In this document: in pieces, positions 7,072-13,695 of the stretch
Position numbering within the stretch: position 1 is the first letter of the stretch
Layout of the letters: each line of letters begins with the position of its first letter
NCBI GenBank assembly: GCA_030539595.1
Contig: JAUNXW010000015.1
Location: forward strand, 1 to 16,632
Origin: Methanocorpusculum sp.
GTDB taxonomy: Archaea; Halobacteriota; Methanomicrobia; Methanomicrobiales; Methanocorpusculaceae
Direction of reading: 5' to 3'
Length of the DNA stretch: 16,632 nt
Translations under genes and position numbers: made by a program
Notes under the pieces: generated by a model
Databases searched by the model: none
Seen by the model: only the letters and a program-made list of their open reading frames with translations
Told to the model about the DNA's origin: nothing

Positions 7072-8115
7072 TTATGCCGAGTAGTGTTTAGACTCAGATG
7101 CGGGAATCAGCTTGCCTTCATCGCTTAAAATCGAAACCGAGCCGTGACCGCAGGCAATCAGTAAACGTCTGCCAGATTTTTTCAGCTCATCATCAAGTTC
7201 TTTCGAGATTTTCATAAGCTCCTGACGTTCTGTTCTCGCAATTGAGCTGTCGACATTTACAGAACCAATCATCGAATCTGCAATTGAACTGTAATTAGCA
7301 CGCTCTTTTGAAAGAGTTTGGAAATTAATCAGAGCGTCGCTTGTGAAAAGCACACCGTATCTTTTTTCGTAAAGGAAAATCTGACCTGCAATATGCCCGC
7401 CAAGACTTTCCCAGACTTCAAAATTAAGCCCCTCAAACGAAATCTTATCAATTACAGGGAAAATTCCGTGATGTGAAAGAGGCTCAGTATCAAGAGTAAT
7501 TATTTTTTCGGGGATATTCATGCGCGAAAACGTATTGATTGTTGTCGTGTAGAATTTTTCCAGAACCTCAAGACCATTAGGTGAATGATAGCCTCTTGTA
7601 CCACTTTCAAGAAGCGCTTTTGTAATCGGATGCATTACAGGAGGAACATCAAAATAACCCGAAGCTCCGCAGTGATCTGCATCTCCGTGTGTGCAGATTA
7701 CAGCACGGACATCTGAAAATCCTTTGTAAACAAGAGACTCAACCATTTTTTTGCAGTCCTTGAAAAAACAACCGTAACCCGTATCGATAATCATTTTGCC
7801 TTCGGGCAAATCTATTAGATACAGATTTCCACCGCCCGGAAGTTCAAAAGACCACAATTCTATATCATCACTGAGTTTGAAGCTTTGATAATCCGAAGTA
7901 AAACCCTTCCCGGAATTTTCACCGAGATATTTACCTACGTTTTCGACAAGATTTTTGAACTCTTCGGGCTCAACCCCTTTCAAGGAGCGCAAAGCAGCAC
8001 ACTCTTCACCCTCGCAGATATATGTATCAATCTCCGATTTAGTCAGAGGTTTTGTATATGAAGATATTTTCGAGATAAATTTCCCGTCAAAGTATTTCTG
8101 AGGCATTTGTCGCAT
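7072..8115 (-). CDS. Metallo-beta-lactamase-fold hydrolase
   Basis: The 347-residue protein has the metallo-beta-lactamase fold from about residue 80: the strand-turn MIIDTGYG (about 108-115), the metal motif THGDADH (H143, D145, D147, H148), GGHIAGQ with H241, D260 in LFTSDA, and a late CGHGS with H324. The second His of the classical HxHxDH motif is Asp here, as in several MBL hydrolase subfamilies. Residues 1-75 form an extra N-terminal part I do not recognise, with cysteines at 34 and 39. No flavodoxin domain follows, so it is not a flavodiiron protein. The substrate is unknown. A TATA-like element at 8130-8139 lies 20 nt from this ATG but 29 nt from an in-frame ATG at 8106, which may be the true leaderless start. 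fdhD lies upstream on the same strand. Confidence 0.85.
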   Translation of the reverse strand: MRQMPQKYFDGKFISKISSYTKPLTKSEIDTYICEGEECAALRSLKGVEPEEFKNLVENVGKYLGENSGKGFTSDYQSFKLSDDIELWSFELPGGGNLYLIDLPEGKMIIDTGYGCFFKDCKKMVESLVYKGFSDVRAVICTHGDADHCGASGYFDVPPVMHPITKALLESGTRGYHSPNGLEVLEKFYTTTINTFSRMNIPEKIITLDTEPLSHHGIFPVIDKISFEGLNFEVWESLGGHIAGQIFLYEKRYGVLFTSDALINFQTLSKERANYSSIADSMIGSVNVDSSIARTERQELMKISKELDDELKKSGRRLLIACGHGSVSILSDEGKLIPASESKHYSA

Positions 8116-8150
8116 AATATTTGATTTCAGATATTATACGTATTATTATT

Positions 8151-8780
8151 TCAGGCTGTTAGAATTTTAACCCCGCCGTCATCGGCAACACTTTTGGCAA
8201 GCGCTGTCGGAGGCAGAAGCGAAACGATTTTTGAAATCTGCGCAAACCTGCACATTCTGACGATATCAGCCGTGACTTTTCCAGACACTCCAAGAACACA
8301 TTCTTCAAGCGGAATTTTTTTATAAAGGGCTAAACCTACAGCTTTGTTGACGGCCGCAGTCTGATTGATGTCTGAAATCAAATCAGCAGCACCTTCACAT
8401 GTTATAAGAACCGCAGAATAACCCCCTGCGCGAACAATTTCATTGTTCAGTTCGGGATTTTCAAATTGATAAACCGCAGGATTTGTTATTTTTGGCATTC
8501 TGGATGATTCAAGATATGAAGCTGTCCCTCCGCAGCCGGAAATTACAGCTTTTTTGGGCAGAAGAACCTTCATCGGATTTACTGTTAGGACGCTTATCGT
8601 ATTTGAATCAAGCATCACAGATTCTATTTCAGAAAACGGAGTTATGCCTTCCGTTGTGAGATATCCAACTGCAAATTCCCTTTCGTTTCCCGAAAGCATC
8701 ATTACAGATGCAAGATTTCTCCCGTTGACAGTTAATGAATAAGGCTGCTCATCAAGCAGACCGTTTACAAACCCATTCAT
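8151..8780 (-). CDS. fdhD: FdhD-like formate dehydrogenase accessory protein
   Basis: FdhD passes sulfur to the molybdenum/tungsten bis-MGD cofactor of formate dehydrogenase and is needed for its activity. The family signature is visible as EQPYSLTVNG (11-20), the MLSGNEREFAVGYLTTEG segment (28-45), a cysteine loop ISGCGG (C83) and the C-terminal SGKVTADIVRM...LLPPTALA stretch. The protein has 209 residues, shorter than the 260-280 residues common in bacteria, and the second cysteine of the bacterial CxxC loop is missing. No formate dehydrogenase genes occur in the window. The start ATG is 23 nt from a TATA element shared with the divergent gene and has no ribosome binding site, so the mRNA is probably leaderless. 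Family membership is firm; the sulfurtransferase mechanism is less sure. Confidence 0.85.
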   Translation of the reverse strand: MNGFVNGLLDEQPYSLTVNGRNLASVMMLSGNEREFAVGYLTTEGITPFSEIESVMLDSNTISVLTVNPMKVLLPKKAVISGCGGTASYLESSRMPKITNPAVYQFENPELNNEIVRAGGYSAVLITCEGAADLISDINQTAAVNKAVGLALYKKIPLEECVLGVSGKVTADIVRMCRFAQISKIVSLLPPTALAKSVADDGGVKILTA

Positions 8781-8798
8781 TGTTACAATTAATTAGCT

Positions 8799-8807
8799 GT
8801 ATAAAAC
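8799..8807. promoter_or_regulatory. Shared bidirectional TATA element
   Basis: GTATAAAAC, read as GTTTTATAC on the other strand, sits in the 59-nt gap between two divergent genes. Its centre is 23 nt from the fdhD ATG and about 37 nt from the ATG of the dehydratase subunit gene. No second equally good element is seen for fdhD; a weaker CATAAACC near 8820 could serve the rightward gene. Confidence 0.45.
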
Positions 8808-8839
8808 TATTAAATGTCTCATAAACCAAATTATTATTC

Positions 8840-9223
8840 ATGTTACTTTCCGGCAGATGCATTTCCAAAGGTACGGCAAAAGGCGAGGTTATGAAAACAG
8901 ATGTACCAATTTCTTTTCTCGGGGGAGTCGATAAAAAAACAGGCGTGATTATAGATAAAAGTCATCCGCTGTATGGAAAATCCATCGCAGGAAAAGTTCT
9001 TGTTTTTCCTTACGGGAAAGGTTCAACAGTGGGTTCATACGTTCTTTACGCTTTGTCCAGAAACGGAAACGCGCCGGCGGCAATTATCAATAAGGAATGC
9101 GAGACAATTATTGCAATAGGTGCGATAATTTCGGGCATTCCCGCAGTTGACCGCCTCAACGGAGTTATACCAAACGGCGTTACAGCAGAAGTCAGTGCAG
9201 AAAACGGAACTGTCAACTATTGA
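8840..9223 (+). CDS. Phosphomevalonate dehydratase small subunit (AcnX/DUF126 family)
   Basis: The 127-residue protein matches the small subunit of the archaeal two-subunit dehydratase that converts 5-phosphomevalonate to trans-anhydromevalonate 5-phosphate in the modified mevalonate pathway for isoprenoid lipids. Evidence is the family core: an N-terminal GRCISKGTAKGEV, the FPYGKGSTVGSYVLY segment with the conserved serine region (S62, S66), and GNAPAAIINKE...AIGAIISGIPAVDR. Length is normal for the family. The large subunit, which holds the iron-sulfur cluster, is not in this window. The start has no ribosome binding site. The stop overlaps the next start as TGATG, so the downstream radical SAM gene is translationally coupled. 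The general AcnX family also contains hydroxyproline-pathway enzymes, but the archaeal context favours the mevalonate role. Confidence 0.88.
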   Translation: MLLSGRCISKGTAKGEVMKTDVPISFLGGVDKKTGVIIDKSHPLYGKSIAGKVLVFPYGKGSTVGSYVLYALSRNGNAPAAIINKECETIIAIGAIISGIPAVDRLNGVIPNGVTAEVSAENGTVNY

Positions 9224-10323
9224 TGAAAGCTGTTTGGCGATACATTCACGCGAGCAGAAATACTTACGCTTGTTTATACACTGCGTGTTTAAAATACGGA
9301 TATAAACTTGAACCTGTTGACAGACCGTCAGATGAAGATGTTATTTGCTACAGTCTGAACAGTCTTAATTTTGAAACATTCAGAGAAGAGATAAAATCTG
9401 CTGAATCTATTACAATAGTTGGAGGCCCTCACGCATCAGCGTGCTGGAAAGAAGTCATTAAATCAGCCGATTATGCTGTTGTCGGTGAAGGAGAAAGAAC
9501 ACTTCCAAGACTGCTTGATGCGATTGAAAACAACAAACCTAAGAATATTCCCGGAGTTGCATCAACTGCGGGCGGGTTTATGGAAATTGACCACTCGGTT
9601 TATCTTAACTCCTTTCCGTGTTTTTCGAGGATGAAAGGCTACATTGAATTATCACGCGGCTGTCCCTTCAACTGCGGGTACTGCCAGACCCCAAGACTTT
9701 TCGGACATAAAATGCGTCATCGCTCAAGAGAAGCAATTGTTGAGATGGCTAAAAAATACCGCGACACAAGATTTGTCACCCCAAACGCATTTGCCTACGG
9801 TTCTTCAGACGGCAAAAAACCCGATGTCGAAAAATTAGAAAGACTGCTGTCTTCAATGCCGGACAATAATATTTACCTTGGGACATTTCCGTCAGAAGTC
9901 AGACCAGATTTTGTCAGCACGGAAACTGCCGAGCTGATTGTCAAATACTGTTCAAACAAAAATATTCATTTCGGAGCTCAATCCGCTTCTGATTCTGTAT
10001 TGAAACAAATTCACAGGGGACACACTGTGTCTGATGTATGGAACGCTCTTGAAATTTGCCGCTCGCTTGAGCTCACACCCGTCGTAGACGTAATTTTCGG
10101 ATTTCCTTATGAAACGGATGAAGATGAAGAGCTCACCCTTTCTTTTATAAAAGATGTCTCTCGGTTTGGAAAAATTCACGCGCACTATCTGACGCCTCTG
10201 CCGGGAACATCTCTTGCCAAAGTAAAACCGCGAGAGATTATTGCCGATGTTTCAAAAGAACTCGGTAAACTTGCGCTCAGCGGAAAAGTTACCGGATATT
10301 GGGAAAATAAAGTGTTTGAGTAA
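9223..10323 (+). CDS. B12-binding/radical SAM domain protein, MJ1487 family
   Basis: The 366-residue protein has an N-terminal cobalamin-binding-like domain (about 1-105; IVGGPHAS at 65-72 and VVGEGERTLPRL at 86-97), followed by a radical SAM domain with the cluster motif CxxxCxxC (C147, C151, C154 in RGCPFNCGYC) and the conserved segments LGTFPSEVRPDFV and VVDVIFGFPYETDED. This matches the archaeal MJ1487-type family (TIGR04013). The substrate is not known; relatives act as methyltransferases, methylthiotransferases or ring-modifying enzymes. The cobalamin-binding His motif DxHxxG is not obvious, so B12 binding is uncertain. I chose ATG at 9223, overlapping the preceding stop (TGATG), over the in-frame TTG at 9220. 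Its stop lies 2 nt from the convergent truD stop. Confidence 0.85.
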   Translation: MKAVWRYIHASRNTYACLYTACLKYGYKLEPVDRPSDEDVICYSLNSLNFETFREEIKSAESITIVGGPHASACWKEVIKSADYAVVGEGERTLPRLLDAIENNKPKNIPGVASTAGGFMEIDHSVYLNSFPCFSRMKGYIELSRGCPFNCGYCQTPRLFGHKMRHRSREAIVEMAKKYRDTRFVTPNAFAYGSSDGKKPDVEKLERLLSSMPDNNIYLGTFPSEVRPDFVSTETAELIVKYCSNKNIHFGAQSASDSVLKQIHRGHTVSDVWNALEICRSLELTPVVDVIFGFPYETDEDEELTLSFIKDVSRFGKIHAHYLTPLPGTSLAKVKPREIIADVSKELGKLALSGKVTGYWENKVFE

Positions 10324-10325
10324 AA

Positions 10326-11594
10326 TCAAACCATCTGTTCGGGCTCAGCCTTCATATATTCCCGTGCAACTGTTGTTGCATAATGCCCAGGCGGAAGTTC
10401 AAATTTAAGAATGACGGTGTCTTTTGAAACATCCGCAGAAACTTCTTCCGATAAAGAAATACGACGTTTGTTTCCGTCGAAATTGATTTTGACAAAGTCA
10501 GCGGCAGATGCAAAACTTTCTGCAGTGATTTCATCCGATTTCATCTGCTCAAGCATCACATTTTCTAAAAATCCAGGAGTTACGGGCATGGTTTTTCCGG
10601 GCATCCACGCAACTATGCAGCATCTGTTTCTTTTTATGTGCTGGCGGGCGGTTGGAAGATTTTTATCCGTAACGGTGTCAATTCTGCCGTTTGAAAAAAT
10701 CAGATGGTCTCCGGTTTCGGGCTCGTTTAAAAGAAGTTCCTTTTCGCATCTGGCAGACACTGCGAGATTGAAAAGCCAGGACTGATACGCTGAGACAAAC
10801 ATCGATAGAAGTTTTGGAGGAAGAGACTGAAGAGCCGCTGCGTAATTTTCGCGGTCACTCATAAGCGAGTTGAGCATAATTCTTTCATAAGAAAGGTGAA
10901 CGGGAAGTTCAAATAAAGCTCGCTTGGCATCTCCTGTTTCGCGAAAGTCCGAGCGGATTTTTTTGATTTCATCAGATTCGTAAGGGAAAGCGTCTCCAAC
11001 ATACAAATCAACAGCCTCTTTGTATTCTCCGCGAAGAATATGATAGCCCATTTTATGAGTTACAGGTTTCATTGCCCCAAAGCGCTGAATACCATAATAA
11101 TTGGGAATACCCGAAGCAATGTCTTTTGTTACCGAAGCAACGTTTTCGCAAAGATTATTGGGGTTGCATCCGCGAATTGTAATCTGAAATTTGTTTCCGA
11201 GAAGATTTCCGAGACTGAGCGGAAACTGGTGAGAAGCAACGGGAATTATTTCCATGTCTTTTATTGAAAGCGCTTTGACTGCGTCGGCGGAGACATCATA
11301 AAGCGAAATATACTGCGTGGTTACCGCGTTTCTGTCTTTAGTCCCTGCCCAGCCGATTCTTTTTTGGCTGATTTTCAGACGGTTGGTTATTTCCCGCATC
11401 GCGTGCTGATGCTCCCATGATTTCTTAATAAACTTACATAGGGTGTATGGGCCTGTGTTTGTAAAATTAACAGGTATCTCTTCGACAATAAAATCTTCGG
11501 GCACAGAACGCAGTTTTCCGCCAATGCCGTCAGCATCGGAAGAATAATAGTTCATCCCGAGCATATTTTCAAGTTTGTATTCTGAACGCTTCAT
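10326..11594 (-). CDS. truD: tRNA pseudouridine(13) synthase TruD
   Basis: TruD converts uridine 13 in the D-arm of tRNAs to pseudouridine. The 422-residue length suits archaeal TruD, which carries an enlarged insertion domain compared with bacteria. The catalytic aspartate is D87 in GWAGTKDRNAVTTQ. Other family marks are the N-terminal PEDFIVEEI (32-40), the FIKKSWEHQHA segment, the IPNYYGIQRFG motif and the C-terminal LPPGHYATTVAREYMK. The ATG at 11594 is 2 nt after the pth2 stop, so the pair is an operon concerned with tRNA modification and release. No strong ribosome binding site is visible. Confidence 0.96.
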   Translation of the reverse strand: MKRSEYKLENMLGMNYYSSDADGIGGKLRSVPEDFIVEEIPVNFTNTGPYTLCKFIKKSWEHQHAMREITNRLKISQKRIGWAGTKDRNAVTTQYISLYDVSADAVKALSIKDMEIIPVASHQFPLSLGNLLGNKFQITIRGCNPNNLCENVASVTKDIASGIPNYYGIQRFGAMKPVTHKMGYHILRGEYKEAVDLYVGDAFPYESDEIKKIRSDFRETGDAKRALFELPVHLSYERIMLNSLMSDRENYAAALQSLPPKLLSMFVSAYQSWLFNLAVSARCEKELLLNEPETGDHLIFSNGRIDTVTDKNLPTARQHIKRNRCCIVAWMPGKTMPVTPGFLENVMLEQMKSDEITAESFASAADFVKINFDGNKRRISLSEEVSADVSKDTVILKFELPPGHYATTVAREYMKAEPEQMV

Positions 11595-11596
11595 AG

Positions 11597-11962
11597 TTAA
11601 AGGAGTTTGAGTTCGCTCGTTATTTTATCCATTATCTCACGTTTGGCCGGACCTATGCCAAGAGCGGTTACGCTTCCAGCAGGAATTTCTGTCATGCCTG
11701 CGTCTATTATCATAGAGCAGGGGACACCTATCAGTTCTGCCTGAGCTTTGAGTTTGTATATTGTCATTTCATCAGGTGCTTTGAGTGCAACTTTTTTCTG
11801 TCCTTCACGCATCCATTCTTTTTTGTCGTTCAATGAGGCTTTTTCAAAAGCCCCAATTGATGCGTGCGCCGCCTGCGCACACATTTTTCCGCAGCTCATC
11901 TTAAGGTCGGTTCTTAATACAAGACACTGTTTGTATTTGAATATCTCCTCTCCGCCATGCAT
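11597..11962 (-). CDS. pth2: Peptidyl-tRNA hydrolase, archaeal type (Pth2)
   Basis: Pth2 cleaves peptidyl-tRNAs released by stalled ribosomes, recycling tRNA. The family core is complete: YKQCLVLRTDLKMSCGKMCAQAAHAS with H33, IIDAGMTEI with D87 and T91, and GSVTALGIGPA near the end. From the ATG at 11962 the protein has 121 residues, with a six-residue extension before the usual (M)FKYKQ start. Codon 7 (ATA at 11944-11942) aligns with the usual initiator Met, and GGAGAGG lies at good Shine-Dalgarno distance before it, so the true start is unsettled. truD follows after 2 nt. Upstream lies the repeat-rich region. Confidence 0.95.
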   Translation of the reverse strand: MHGGEEIFKYKQCLVLRTDLKMSCGKMCAQAAHASIGAFEKASLNDKKEWMREGQKKVALKAPDEMTIYKLKAQAELIGVPCSMIIDAGMTEIPAGSVTALGIGPAKREIMDKITSELKLL

Positions 11963-12025
11963 ATTGCTGATATATTTGGTTGTATGAGGAGATATGAGTA
12001 TCTTCCATAACTAACGTGAAAATTG

Positions 12026-12117
12026 AGTCTGTCCAATACGAAAACCTTTAGGTTTCTTAGCCGAGCAAGTGGAACACTTGAGAATCGCTATGCGAATCTG
12101 TTGGACAAGCTCTTCTA
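12026..12117. repeat. Repeat unit 1 with inverted ends and hairpin chain
   Basis: The unit begins AGTCTGTCCAAT (12026-12037) and ends TTGGACAAGCTCTTCTA (12101-12117); the ends are near-perfect inverted copies. Inside are three hairpins: AAACC-TTTA-GGTTT (12042-12055), CAAGTG-GAA-CACTTG (12066-12080) and TCGC-TAT-GCGA (12085-12095). The first two are joined by the linker CTTAGCCGAG. No protein is encoded. It resembles a small non-autonomous element or structured repeat. Confidence 0.6.
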
Positions 12118-12118
12118 T

Positions 12119-12312
12119 AGTCTGTCCAATCGTGGATTCTGATATTTAGATTATTTTGAAATAATAATTTGTTGATATTTGGGCGCTTTTTGTTACACCA
12201 CGAAAATCACTCGCCAGCCTTCGTGGTGTGACGAAATGTGTCCGCACCCTAACCTAAAACTTAATCTAAATCTTGTCCAACGGATTTAATCACGATTGGA
12301 CAAGCTCTTCTA
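12119..12312. repeat. Repeat unit 2 with inverted ends, tandem to unit 1
   Basis: It starts with the same AGTCTGTCCAAT (12119-12130) and ends with TTGGACAAGCTCTTCTA (12296-12312), repeating both ends of unit 1. The inverted match extends further here: GTCCAATCGTG (12124-12134) against CACGATTGGAC (12291-12301), 11 bp perfect. The interior differs from unit 1 and contains one long hairpin. A third GTCCAA word lies at 12275. This suggests a family with conserved ends and variable cargo. Confidence 0.6.
12188..12236. repeat. Long hairpin inside repeat unit 2
   Basis: Arms GTTACACCACGAA (12192-12204) and TTCGTGGTGTGAC (12220-12232) pair over 13 positions with one G-U; in RNA the stem extends by a further wobble and three U-A pairs to 17 bp. 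The 15-nt loop spans 12205-12219. It is the most stable inverted repeat in the window. Confidence 0.7.
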
Positions 12313-12330
12313 AAGATACTGATTAAATAA

Positions 12331-12341
12331 ATCTATAATAA
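12331..12341 (+). promoter_or_regulatory. TATA box for the tRNA-Gly operon
   Basis: ATCTATAATAA is centred near 12336, about 31 nt before the mature tRNA 5' end. This would start the transcript near 12361 with a leader of about six nucleotides. A second AT-rich element at 12351-12360 is too close to the tRNA. Confidence 0.5.
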
Positions 12342-12366
12342 ACGAACATCAATATAAAATCTGCAA

Positions 12367-12437
12367 GCGGTAGTGGTCTAGCGGTATGACATGGGCTTCC
12401 CAAGCCTATAATCCGGGTTCGACCCCCGGTTATCGCA
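12367..12437 (+). tRNA. tRNA-Gly (anticodon CCC)
   Basis: A full cloverleaf can be folded. The acceptor stem pairs GCGGTAG (12367-12373) with TTATCGC (12430-12436), using two G-U pairs, and A12437 is the discriminator. The D stem is GTC/GAC. The anticodon stem TGGGC/GCCTA closes the loop TTCCCAA, giving anticodon CCC at 12399-12401. The T stem CCGGG/CCCGG carries the TTCGACC loop. There is no intron and no encoded CCA. A protein gene starts only 3 nt downstream, so the tRNA is probably the first part of a joint transcript. Confidence 0.96.
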
Positions 12438-12440
12438 TTT

Positions 12441-13094
12441 ATGGCAAACAATTACGCAGTGAGTATAACAGCTGAAAACAGAACAGGTCTTATCAGAGAC
12501 TTAGGCTCTGTATGCGCCGAACTCAACGCAGATATAAATCATCTTGAAACATCAACAATAGAAAACACAGCAAGAATAGACATAGAAATAGAATACGACG
12601 GTGCTGTTGAAAATCTGGTTGAAAAAATCAGAAAAATACCCGGAGTGACATCCTCATTAATTCATGAAACCTCACGCGAAATATTTGGAAAACGCGTGAT
12701 TGTAATTGGCGGCGGCGCTCAGGTTGCGCAAGTGGCAATGGGCGCAGTAAATGAAGCCGACAGGCACAACATACGCGGAGAAAGAATATCTGTGGATACC
12801 ATTCCACTTGTCGGTGAAGTAAACCTCGCAAGAGCTGTTGAAGCCGTCGCAAGACTTCCAAGAGCTTCAATTCTCGTTCTCGCAGGCTCAATAATGGGCG
12901 GAGAAATAACTCAGTCCATCAAAAAAATTCAGACTGCGGGAATACCCGTAATATGCTTAAAAATGGCAGGAAGCGCATCCGATGCTGCAGATCTTGTAAT
13001 AACCGACCCAATTCAGGCAGGAGTTATGGCAGTAATGCACGTCAGCAGCGTAGGTGTATTTGATATTGAAAGAGTAAAGGGAAAGGAATTTTAA
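12441..13094 (+). CDS. ACT-domain protein with DUF5612-like C-terminal domain
   Basis: The 217-residue protein starts with an ACT domain (about 4-75; YAVSITAENRTGLIRDLGSV), a fold that usually binds amino acids and regulates metabolic enzymes. The C-terminal half (about 83-215) has VIVIGGGAQVAQVAMGAV and a repeated alpha/beta pattern that fits the archaeal DUF5612 type; no catalytic role is established. It may be a small-molecule-sensing regulator. The ATG is 3 nt after the tRNA-Gly 3' end and has no ribosome binding site, so translation probably starts leaderlessly after tRNA processing. tsaC follows after one nucleotide. Confidence 0.85.
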   Translation: MANNYAVSITAENRTGLIRDLGSVCAELNADINHLETSTIENTARIDIEIEYDGAVENLVEKIRKIPGVTSSLIHETSREIFGKRVIVIGGGAQVAQVAMGAVNEADRHNIRGERISVDTIPLVGEVNLARAVEAVARLPRASILVLAGSIMGGEITQSIKKIQTAGIPVICLKMAGSASDAADLVITDPIQAGVMAVMHVSSVGVFDIERVKGKEF

Positions 13095-13095
13095 A

Positions 13096-13695
13096 ATGAC
13101 AGACATATTACCGACCGAAGAAGAGAGAATAGAAAAAGCCGTTAAAATCTTATCACGCGACGGTCTTGTGGTTTACCCTACAGAAACAGTCTACGGTCTT
13201 GGAGCAGACGCTCTTTCAGAAACTGCGGTCTACAAAGTCTACGAAGCAAAAAACAGACTTCTCGGAAAACCTATTTCGGTAGCCGTCTCAGACATCGAAA
13301 TGATTTTCGGTATTGCTCATGTCGATAAATTTGCCGAACAGTTCATAGAAAAATTTCTGCCCGGACCCGTTACGGTTGTTCTGCCCGTTAAAAATATTCT
13401 TCCGTCCGATTTATCCGGCGGTACAGGAACAATAGGAATAAGATATCCTGACCACTCAACAGCGCTCAAACTAATCTCAGAATTTGACTCGCCCATTACC
13501 TCAACGTCCGCAAATATCTCAGGTCAGATCTCCCCCGTCACCGCAGGTCAGGTTGACGTCCAATGCGATTATTTAATCGACGGCGGAAAACTTCCAGGAG
13601 TTCCAAGTACGGTCATTAATCTTGAAACAAAAAGAGTTGAACGTGCGGGCGCAATGATTGAAGAAATTGTCGAATTTATAAAAACCCACAAGTAA
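13096..13695 (+). CDS. tsaC: Threonylcarbamoyl-AMP synthase (YrdC/TsaC family)
   Basis: This enzyme makes threonylcarbamoyl-AMP from threonine, bicarbonate and ATP, the first step of the universal t6A37 tRNA modification. The 199-residue protein is a single YrdC domain: YPTETVYGLGADA (27-39), the KNR nucleotide-binding triad (52-54), PISVAVSD (59-66), TSANISG (137-143) and STV (171-173). It lacks the extra C-terminal domain of Sua5. The start is one nt after the ACT gene's stop; a weak AAAGGAA lies upstream. Its TAA overlaps the copA ATG by one base (TAATG). It is one link in a tRNA-ACT-tsaC-copA operon. Confidence 0.93.
   Translation: MTDILPTEEERIEKAVKILSRDGLVVYPTETVYGLGADALSETAVYKVYEAKNRLLGKPISVAVSDIEMIFGIAHVDKFAEQFIEKFLPGPVTVVLPVKNILPSDLSGGTGTIGIRYPDHSTALKLISEFDSPITSTSANISGQISPVTAGQVDVQCDYLIDGGKLPGVPSTVINLETKRVERAGAMIEEIVEFIKTHK

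Larger units (their letters stand above)
11963..12366. other. Repeat-rich intergenic region between pth2 and tRNA-Gly
   Basis: This 404-nt stretch has no supportable ORF. It holds two tandem units with inverted ends, a chain of small hairpins in the first, one long hairpin in the second, and the TATA box of the tRNA gene. Details are given in the separate entries. Confidence 0.7.

Noticed and set aside
12026..12312. CRISPR array
   Set aside because: Only two units, of unequal length, with repeats at both ends rather than regular repeat-spacer alternation; no cas genes.
12351..12360. TATA-like AATATAAAAT directly before the tRNA
   Set aside because: Too close to the mature tRNA 5' end; it would start transcription inside the tRNA.
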